From contig CAIKZP010000098.1 of the NCBI GenBank assembly GCA_903831935.1, positions 1 to 49,183 on the forward strand: a stretch of 49,183 nt of DNA. Direction: 5' to 3'. Every line of letters begins with the position of its first letter. Position 1 is the stretch's first letter. The notes under the pieces are model-generated. The model saw nothing but the letters and a program-made list of their open reading frames with translations, did not search any database and had not been told where the DNA came from. The DNA is from an uncultured Bacteroidota bacterium. Its GTDB lineage: Bacteria; Bacteroidota; Bacteroidia; Chitinophagales; Chitinophagaceae. The position numbers and the translations under genes were made by a program. This document shows, piece after piece, positions 43,512 through 49,183 of this stretch.

Positions 43512-44711
43512 TTATGAGCTTTGATTCACTTTATGCCAGATAGAGGTTTGATTACCAAATATTTTACTAAATCCTCGAACATCTTCTCCAGTAAACCCTG
43601 TATTCATTTCACCGTATTTACCAAATTTGCTATTCATTAAATCGAAAGCAGATTCAATACCAATAATATGGAAACGGTAAGGTAGCATTTGTACAAATAC
43701 ATCGCCAGTTACATTTTGCTGGCTATTGGTTAAATAGGCTTCTATATCACGCATTACAGGGTCTAAAATTTGACCTTCGTGTAACCAGTTGCCATAGAAT
43801 TGACTCAATTGGTCTTTCCAACCCAACTGCCATTTGGTTAAAATATGTTTTTCTAGTGCATGGTGTGCTTTCAAAATTACCATTGGCGCAGCAGCTTCAA
43901 AACCAACACGGCCTTTAATGCCAATAATGGTATCGCCTACATGTATATCTCTTCCCAAACCATATGCACCCGCAATGGTTTGTAAATATTGAATGGCTTT
44001 TGTTGGATGCTCGAATGTTTGATCGTCAACACCAGTTAATTCTCCTTTTTCAAAATGCAGTTTTACTTCTTTGCTATCTGTAGCTGTTACTTGTGTTGGC
44101 CAAGCAGATTCTGGTAAAATTCCTTTTGAATTCAGGGTTTCTTTTCCACCAACACTAGTACCCCAAAGGCCTTTGTTAATAGAGTACATTGATTTCTCGA
44201 AATTCATGTTTACGCCCTTGCCCTTCAAGTAAGCAATTTCATCTTCTCTACTCAATTTTAAATCACGAATAGGAGTAATGATTTCTACGCCTGCAATTAA
44301 AATATGAAAAATCATATCGAACCTTACTTGGTCATTTCCTGCACCTGTGCTACCGTGTGCAACCGCATCTGCATTTAATTTTTTGGCGTGTTCTGCAATA
44401 TGTAAAGCTTGGCTCAAACGCTCGGCACTAACACTTAATGGATAGGTATTGTTTTTTAATACATTTCCATAAATCAAATATTTTATAATACTGTCGTAGT
44501 AAGACTTTACAGCGTTTACAGTGGTATGTGTTTTTACGCCCAAAGCGTATGCATGTTGTTCAATTTGAACCAATTCTTCGTCGGTAAAACCACCTGTATT
44601 TACAATAATACTATGTACTTCGTAGCCTTTGTCTTCACTTAAATATTTCACACAAAAAGTGGTGTCTAATCCGCCACTAAAACCTAGTACAACTTTCTTA
44701 GCCTCGCTCAT
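43512..44711 (-). CDS. argG: Argininosuccinate synthase
   Basis: A 399-residue ATP-dependent ligase that joins citrulline and aspartate. The P-loop GFSGGLDT is at residues 10-17, and HGSTGAGNDQVRFD around 120 and GRVGFEAAAPMVILKAHHALE (in part) are typical. It is second in the operon, 9 bp after the GNAT gene, so both are translated from one message. Confidence 0.95.
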   Translation of the reverse strand: MSEAKKVVLGFSGGLDTTFCVKYLSEDKGYEVHSIIVNTGGFTDEELVQIEQHAYALGVKTHTTVNAVKSYYDSIIKYLIYGNVLKNNTYPLSVSAERLSQALHIAEHAKKLNADAVAHGSTGAGNDQVRFDMIFHILIAGVEIITPIRDLKLSREDEIAYLKGKGVNMNFEKSMYSINKGLWGTSVGGKETLNSKGILPESAWPTQVTATDSKEVKLHFEKGELTGVDDQTFEHPTKAIQYLQTIAGAYGLGRDIHVGDTIIGIKGRVGFEAAAPMVILKAHHALEKHILTKWQLGWKDQLSQFYGNWLHEGQILDPVMRDIEAYLTNSQQNVTGDVFVQMLPYRFHIIGIESAFDLMNSKFGKYGEMNTGFTGEDVRGFSKIFGNQTSIWHKVNQSS

Positions 44712-44720
44712 ATAGTAGAA

Positions 44721-45437
44721 TTATAAATTAAATAATTGGGTGAAAAAAGATTTTGGTTTAATGGCGCCACCGCTTGTATTTGTCGCTTCTTTTTTTCTAA
44801 AAATTCCCATCAAACGACTTTGTTTTATTTTCATAAAACGTTCGTACAATTTCGATTTTTGTTTAAAAACCTGCGCGGTTTCTTCTGGCTTAAAATGATC
44901 TGCAGGATCATACAACATAGCTGTACACATACAGTTCTTTCTATCCTTACTCATTAAAATATCGTAGTTCACACAGCTTTTGCAACCTGCCCAAAATTCT
45001 TCGTCGTCGGTTAGTTCGCTATAAGTAACGGGTTCATATCCTAGGTCACTATTGATTTTCATTACTGCCAAACCTGTTGTAAGCCCGAATATTTTAGAAG
45101 CAGGATACATTTCACGCGAAAGGTTGAATATTTTTTGCTTGATGGTTTTTGCTACCCCGCTTTTACGATATTCTGGAGAAACAATTAATCCACTATTGGC
45201 CACAAATTTTCCATGACCCCAAGCTTCAATATAGCAGAAGCCTACCCATTGTCCTAAACGAGTAACAGCAATAACAGCTTTACCATCTAATATTTTTGCC
45301 GCAACATATTCTGGAGACCTTTTGGCAATGCCCGTACCCCTTGCTTTAGCCGATGATTCCATTTCATCGGTAATGCGTTGTGCAAAATGTGTATCAAGGT
45401 AAGTGGCTACCCTGACAATGATTTCCTTATTTTCCAA
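44721..45437 (-). CDS. GNAT acetyltransferase-like protein, candidate N-acylglutamate synthase
   Basis: A 238-residue GNAT protein and the first gene of the arginine operon. The acyl-CoA loop is at about residues 90-98 (YRKSGVAKT), preceded by NSGLIVSPE. The C-terminal part has four cysteines, Cys152, Cys155, Cys169 and Cys171 (CKSC, then CMC), a possible metal site unusual for GNATs. No ArgA, ArgJ or other N-acylglutamate synthase is in the operon, so this protein is the best candidate for the first step, perhaps with succinyl-CoA. The start is a TTG at 45437, directly after a TAG stop that ends a 17-codon upstream ORF. Confidence 0.78.
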   Translation of the reverse strand: MENKEIIVRVATYLDTHFAQRITDEMESSAKARGTGIAKRSPEYVAAKILDGKAVIAVTRLGQWVGFCYIEAWGHGKFVANSGLIVSPEYRKSGVAKTIKQKIFNLSREMYPASKIFGLTTGLAVMKINSDLGYEPVTYSELTDDEEFWAGCKSCVNYDILMSKDRKNCMCTAMLYDPADHFKPEETAQVFKQKSKLYERFMKIKQSRLMGIFRKKEATNTSGGAIKPKSFFTQLFNL

Positions 45438-45491
45438 CTAGTAAAAATTATAAGTGTAAACAGAAAACACGTATCGTGTAGAATGAGTCAT
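45438..45491 (-). CDS. Candidate 17-residue leader peptide of the arg operon
   Basis: A short ORF on the minus strand, ATG at 45491 to TAG at 45438, encoding MTHSTRYVFSVYTYNFY. Its stop directly abuts the TTG start of the GNAT gene in the same frame. It has one Arg and four Tyr, so it is not an arginine-rich attenuator peptide. Coding is plausible by position but unproven. Confidence 0.3.
   Translation of the reverse strand: MTHSTRYVFSVYTYNFY
45467..45479 (-). other. Hairpin inside the leader ORF
   Basis: ACACG-TAT-CGTGT forms a 5-bp stem with a 3-base loop, within the 17-codon ORF. Confidence 0.3.
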
Positions 45492-45504
45492 TGGGGATTT
45501 TCCA

Positions 45505-45558
45505 CTGATAGGGGCAAGTGCCAGTTGCTCGTCCTATCAGAAACCGCGTCGCGGTCTC
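45505..45558 (-). ncRNA. Structured leader element upstream of the arg operon
   Basis: Two hairpins abut and share G45540. In the minus-strand transcript the first is GAGACCGCG paired with CGCGGUUUC (one G-U pair) at 45540-45558. The second pairs CUGAUAGG with CCUAUCAG (45505-45512 with 45533-45540), with an inner GCAA/UUGC helix. The G+C content is clearly above the surroundings. It begins 67 bp upstream of the GNAT start. I do not recognise a known riboswitch class. Confidence 0.45.
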
Positions 45559-45748
45559 GGTAAACTATTGAAGGCAGATACCATTGAAAACACTGTTGAA
45601 AGTGTAGTCAAATGTAGGTGTGGTATATGGTTTGTCAACTGCTTCAATGCGAATAGGTTTTTTCTTTGAGGGCTCAAAAGTAAATAAGTTTGATAGAATA
45701 TCCCGTAATTTTTTTGTTAAATAGGGCTTGAAACCCTTTGTTTTGGTC

Positions 45749-45787
45749 AAAAAAAGAATAGCCGCACTTAAAAAGGGCGGCTATTCT
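45749..45787 (-). terminator. Rho-independent terminator of the TonB-type receptor gene
   Basis: An 11-bp perfect stem AGAATAGCCGC / GCGGCTATTCT with an 11-base loop is followed on the minus strand by seven T residues. Confidence 0.88.
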
Positions 45788-45811
45788 AAATATTTGTAGC
45801 TATTAATTATC

Positions 45812-48649
45812 TTAATCCATTCCACCGCCGCCTCTGCTGAAGCCGCCACCGCCACGGTCAAATCCTCCGCCTCCGCCGCTACCTCTGTCGTAACCGCCGC
45901 CTCTCATCATATCCATTCCACCCCTTGAACTTCCTCTTCTTCCGCCTGTATCACCAAATCTGCGAAGATTGTAAGTGAAGCTAATCATGAAGTATCTTTT
46001 AAGCACTTTGGTTTGAACGTCTTGAATGCTATTGCCAGAAACCGTTCTGCTAATGCTTACATTTTGGTTGAGTAAATCAAATACATAGAATTTTAATTCA
46101 GCTTCCTTCTTTTTACCTATTTGTCTAGAGAAACTAGCATTCCATAAAGGGATTGCGGTATTATATCCTGCACTTTGACCTGTGTTGATGATATAATCAA
46201 AATCAGATGCTGCAACCCAACCACTCTTGGTATAATAGGTAGCTTCAGCTCTTAAATTTTGCGTAAAATAATCGGCATTTTGTTGCGGCTGCAATGTATA
46301 TCTAGCATAAGTAAAAGAAGAATTAGAAGAGAAGTTCATATCGAAATTATCTTTCAAATTGGTTGTCCAAGATAACCTACCGCCCACAACTGTATTTTTT
46401 GTATAGTTGCTTTGCGCATTAATTAAATTTTGACTTTCGTTATGAGACATATTTGCAGTCAAATTCAAATTGCTTTTAGGCTTATGGATAGGTAACCCAA
46501 AATTAAAATAACCAGATAAATTATAGGTACCACTTAAGTTAACAGGTTGTGTAATTTGGGCGCCATTTGGAAGAACAGTTACTGAATTTTGAATATCATT
46601 TTCTGTTACACTTGCATTAATAGTAGCAAAAAAGTTCCTTTGCGTAAATGCATCGAAAGAAGAATACATTAAGCGCATACTGTGTGCCATTTGTTGCTTC
46701 AATGCGGGGTTACCCATTGTAATATTTAACGGATTGCTATTGTCTGAAATGGGTTGTAACTGCGTAGCACTTGGCTGAGAAGTACGTCCCATATAGTTTA
46801 TACGCAAACTTTTAGATTTGGTAAACTCATAACGGAACGAAGCTGTAGGGAACATATTTACATAATGCTGATTGATAGCACTATCTTTTGTTTTATTCAA
46901 ACTATTTAAATCTCCAAATTGTACCCCAGAACCAACACTAAAATTTAGTTGCTTTTTTTGAATTCGGTAACTAATTGTACCTCTATCTGAATTGTAAGTA
47001 TTTTCGAAAGTATTGCTCAAATTAGCAACAGCTAAATCGTATTTACTAGTTGTTTTATTGAATCCTAAGGTTTGTTTACCATTCGTACTTAAACTATAGG
47101 AGTGGTTATAGGCAAATTCTAATAATTGATTTTTACCAATAGGCTCAGTATATGAAACAGTAGTATTGATGTTTCTTGCATCACTATTACTAGTATTAAT
47201 TTGGTCAATGGTATCTACCCTGTTTTGTGTGAAATATTGGTTGATAGATTTATTTGTTCCGCTACCATCACTATTACTTCCTCCAAAGACTAATCCAAGT
47301 GAATAGGTTCTTCCTTTTTTGGCAAAACGATGTCTGAAAGTTGCATCCATATTACCATTATAGCCATCGCTCAAAGAAGTGGTTTTTGCAACTGAATTAT
47401 TCAAATTCAATTTTCCTTTTGTTGAAGCAGTGGTTTGGTCTGATTCATTATCGGAATGCGTAAAACTAATATTTGGTCTTAGAATCATTGAATTACTTGA
47501 ATCAAACTGCGATTCAATATTAAAATTAACACGGTTACTTTGGCTATGCCTGATGGCAGAAGAAACATTATTACTCAAATTCGATGAATCGGGGTTGCCA
47601 CTAACTAGTGTTTCTGTATGACTATTTTGATCGGTATAGGTTTTTTGGTCGTTAAAAAAGTAACTACCATAAGCCTGAGTTTTTGTTCCCCAATTATTTC
47701 GGTAATTCAAACCTGCTGCCCATGTATTAACCATACCAGATCCGCCAGTTGAACCTCCACGGCCACCAGTTGAACCACCTCCGCCACCTTGACCACCGGT
47801 GAAATTTTGTTTATTTACATTATTACCTTGTCCTATCAAAGTAATTTGCTTATCGCCATCATACCTACTAAGATTCAAATTATTATCATTCACACCATCT
47901 TCTCCGGTGCTACCACCGCCTACTACTACTTTTCCAAAATAGCCTTTACGCTTGTCTTTTCTTGTTGTGATATTAATTGTTTTAACCCTGTTTCCATCAT
48001 CAAAACCAGTAAATGTACTTTGATCACTTAGTGCATCGTATACTTGAATTTTGTCAATTACATCGGGAGGTAAGTTTTTGGTAGCCAATTTAGGATCATC
48101 TCCAAAAAATCGTTTCCCATCAACCAATACCCTTTGTACTGTTTCTCCTTGAGCTTTAATGCTACCATCGGAGGCTACTTCCAAACCCGGTAATTTTTTT
48201 AATAAATCTTCGGCGACCGCATTTGGTTTGGTTTTAAAGCTTGCTGCATTAAACTCAGTGGTATCTCCTTTAATTCTAATTGGTGATTGTGTTACAGTTA
48301 CATTGCCTAAATCATTGGCACTTGGCAATAAAAAAATAGTCCCTAAGTTAATATCTGGCTTTGCTTTGCTTGGACTGATATTTTTGCTGAATGTAGTATA
48401 ACTCTGAAAACTCACTTGAATGATTAAATCTGTAAATGGCAGATTTTTTAATTCAAAGCTACCGTCGGGTTTTGCCAATCCAAAAACTTCAAGTGTAGAG
48501 TCTTTTGCATCAATTACGGTAACAGTAGCATCTTTAAGAGACTGCTTGTTTAAAGAATCGACTAAAATACCTTTTACTGATCCGGAAGTTTGAGCCATTG
48601 CAGAAAAGGAAATAAAACTTAGTAGAACGAGAATATATAAATTACGCAT
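45812..48649 (-). CDS. TonB-dependent receptor-like outer membrane beta-barrel protein
   Basis: A 945-residue outer-membrane protein. Signal peptide 1-19, an N-terminal carboxypeptidase-regulatory-like domain (about 20-110, SGSVKGILVDSLNKQSLKDA) and a plug-like domain with LLKKLPGLEVASDGSIKAQG and VLVDGKRFFGDDP. The rest is the beta-barrel of the OMP_b-brl_3 type, rich in Asn/Ser/Thr strands. One internal Gly-rich stretch (GGQGGGGGSTGGRGGSTGG) lies near residue 290. After the last strand (MISFTYNLRRF) comes a tail of about 50 residues rich in Gly, Arg, Asp and Met. The ligand is unknown. Confidence 0.88.
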   Translation of the reverse strand: MRNLYILVLLSFISFSAMAQTSGSVKGILVDSLNKQSLKDATVTVIDAKDSTLEVFGLAKPDGSFELKNLPFTDLIIQVSFQSYTTFSKNISPSKAKPDINLGTIFLLPSANDLGNVTVTQSPIRIKGDTTEFNAASFKTKPNAVAEDLLKKLPGLEVASDGSIKAQGETVQRVLVDGKRFFGDDPKLATKNLPPDVIDKIQVYDALSDQSTFTGFDDGNRVKTINITTRKDKRKGYFGKVVVGGGSTGEDGVNDNNLNLSRYDGDKQITLIGQGNNVNKQNFTGGQGGGGGSTGGRGGSTGGSGMVNTWAAGLNYRNNWGTKTQAYGSYFFNDQKTYTDQNSHTETLVSGNPDSSNLSNNVSSAIRHSQSNRVNFNIESQFDSSNSMILRPNISFTHSDNESDQTTASTKGKLNLNNSVAKTTSLSDGYNGNMDATFRHRFAKKGRTYSLGLVFGGSNSDGSGTNKSINQYFTQNRVDTIDQINTSNSDARNINTTVSYTEPIGKNQLLEFAYNHSYSLSTNGKQTLGFNKTTSKYDLAVANLSNTFENTYNSDRGTISYRIQKKQLNFSVGSGVQFGDLNSLNKTKDSAINQHYVNMFPTASFRYEFTKSKSLRINYMGRTSQPSATQLQPISDNSNPLNITMGNPALKQQMAHSMRLMYSSFDAFTQRNFFATINASVTENDIQNSVTVLPNGAQITQPVNLSGTYNLSGYFNFGLPIHKPKSNLNLTANMSHNESQNLINAQSNYTKNTVVGGRLSWTTNLKDNFDMNFSSNSSFTYARYTLQPQQNADYFTQNLRAEATYYTKSGWVAASDFDYIINTGQSAGYNTAIPLWNASFSRQIGKKKEAELKFYVFDLLNQNVSISRTVSGNSIQDVQTKVLKRYFMISFTYNLRRFGDTGGRRGSSRGGMDMMRGGGYDRGSGGGGGFDRGGGGFSRGGGGMD

Positions 48650-48667
48650 AGTCTATGTTATTAAAAG

Positions 48668-48675
48668 CAAAGCTA
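48668..48675 (-). promoter_or_regulatory. -7 promoter element of the TonB-type gene
   Basis: TAGCTTTG on the minus strand, an exact TAnnTTTG match 19 bp upstream of the ATG at 48649. Confidence 0.45.
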
Positions 48676-48837
48676 GTTTGCTTATTCAATGGGTTTTAAT
48701 ATACTTAACCAGCGGCAAGCTAACAGGATAGTTGGAAAAGGGTGTTTAAAAATCGGTGAACAGATAGCTGTTATAGGCAAGAGTATTAGTTTTTAACGAT
48801 ATGCGCCTAATCATAAAAAAAGAATTGATTTTTATTG

Positions 48838-48845
48838 TATATTTG
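48838..48845 (+). promoter_or_regulatory. -7 promoter element of the small Cys-motif gene
   Basis: TATATTTG matches TAnnTTTG and ends 21 bp before the TTG start at 48867. Confidence 0.45.
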
Positions 48846-48866
48846 CATGTAATTGAAAATCAAAGC

Positions 48867-49183
48867 TTGAAACCAATTTTAACCTTATTAATATTAGTGG
48901 CTTTTATAGCCCAGACCTTTAATCAGGCTTCGATTGTTGCACGTTATTATGCAAACACTGCAGCGTTTGCAAAAAACTGCGAGAATAAGGCAAAACCACA
49001 AATGCATTGTAACGGAAAGTGTCAAATGATGAAGCAATTACAACAAGCATCAAAAAATGACCAACAAGCACCAGAAAAATCAGGAAATGCTAAAAACGAA
49101 GTTCTTTCGTCTAAATCATTTTTTGCAAGCATACAATTTTCTCTGTCATCCGCTACTATTCATTTTAACAAATACCAAGTTCA
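48867..49183 (+). CDS. Small secreted protein with Cys motif, truncated by the window edge
   Basis: At least 105 codons, incomplete at the right edge. The N-terminus is a signal segment (KPILTLLILVAFIAQTF), then NCENKAKPQMHCNGKCQMMK, a motif recalling small Bacteroidota exported proteins that lie next to TonB-type metal or haem transport genes (C-x3-KP-x-x-x-C-x-G-K-C). Gln/Lys/Asn-rich sequence follows. Start: TTG at 48867 fits the signal peptide and the -7 element. An in-frame ATG at 48801 would put the promoter inside the gene. The function is unknown. Confidence 0.6.
   Translation, partial: MKPILTLLILVAFIAQTFNQASIVARYYANTAAFAKNCENKAKPQMHCNGKCQMMKQLQQASKNDQQAPEKSGNAKNEVLSSKSFFASIQFSLSSATIHFNKYQV

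Larger units (their letters stand above)
45438..45811. other. 374-bp intergenic region between the arg operon and the TonB gene
   Basis: Holds the leader ORF, hairpins and structured element of the arg operon, then the terminator of the TonB-type gene at 45749-45787. A TTG-started 61-codon frame (45565-45750) is present but has little support. No clear TAnnTTTG promoter for the arg operon is seen. Confidence 0.6.

Noticed and set aside
45505..45558. Known riboswitch such as guanidine, SAM or T-box
   Set aside because: None of the class-defining core sequences is seen; it is reported only as an unclassified structured leader.
45565..45750. 61-codon minus-strand frame ending in NGICLQ
   Set aside because: It can start only with TTG directly at the T-tract of the TonB terminator, has no promoter and no family resemblance.
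48801..48866. In-frame ATG extending the edge gene upstream
   Set aside because: It would place the TATATTTG promoter inside the gene and bury the signal peptide.
1..49183. CRISPR arrays, insertion sequences, prophage genes, tRNA or rRNA genes
   Set aside because: No spaced direct repeats, transposase motifs, phage structural genes or tRNA-like cloverleaf sequences were found by reading.

Overview
The window is AT-rich (roughly one third G+C by eye) chromosomal DNA from a member of the Bacteroidota, most likely family Chitinophagaceae. This rests on a fused CcoN-CcoO oxidase gene, a Bacteroidota-type arginine operon with an ArgF'-type transcarbamylase, an outer-membrane TonB/carboxypeptidase-regulatory barrel, futalosine-pathway MqnC, start codons with no evident Shine-Dalgarno sequence, and many upstream TAnnTTTG (-7) elements typical of the phylum. 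No phage, transposon, CRISPR, rRNA or tRNA was recognised. Nearly all the DNA is explained by housekeeping and metabolic genes.

Layout. 1-8.3 kb: lipoprotein with an Ig-like fold, a stand-alone UvrD-type helicase fused to a RecB-like Fe-S nuclease, an SRPBCC protein, a GH10-like hydrolase, a MarR regulator and a radical SAM/SPASM enzyme. 8.5-18.7 kb: a microaerobic respiration block of an FNR-like regulator, a YtfE-like protein with altered metal ligands, then ccoI, ccoS, ccoNO, a ccoQ-like ORF, ccoP, ccoG, ccoH and a TauE/DsbD-like membrane protein. Two ATGA-N6-TCAT palindromes in this block are candidate targets of the regulator. 18.7-31.1 kb: vanZ-like, gcvH, a hypothetical gene, serS, an alpha/beta hydrolase, an ECF sigma/membrane protein/outer-membrane barrel trio, mqnC, an active M16 peptidase, gcvT, and a PspC protein downstream of its PadR regulator. 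31.3-36.9 kb: arsR-arsM with two clear operators, a hypothetical gene, an inactive-type M16 partner, a Cys4 zinc-ribbon protein, a GH105-like hydrolase and an FKBP isomerase.

36.9-45.6 kb is a minus-strand arginine operon read in the order GNAT, argG, argC, argD, argF', argB, argE', argH. The transcarbamylase has Val at the acyl-specificity position (residue 90), pointing to N-succinylated rather than N-acetylated intermediates. The leading GNAT is the obvious candidate N-acylglutamate synthase. The operon leader holds two abutting hairpins and a 17-codon ORF ending directly against the GNAT start. All the non-coupled internal junctions that I examined and that exceed 20 bp carry small stem-loops. 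45.8-49.2 kb: a TonB-type barrel with a glycine-rich tail and, running off the right edge, a small secreted protein with a CxGKC-type cysteine motif.

I found no wholly new multi-gene system. The items most worth following up are the structured arg leader with its GNAT, the ligand-poor YtfE-like protein beside the FNR-like regulator, and the tandem ArsR operators.
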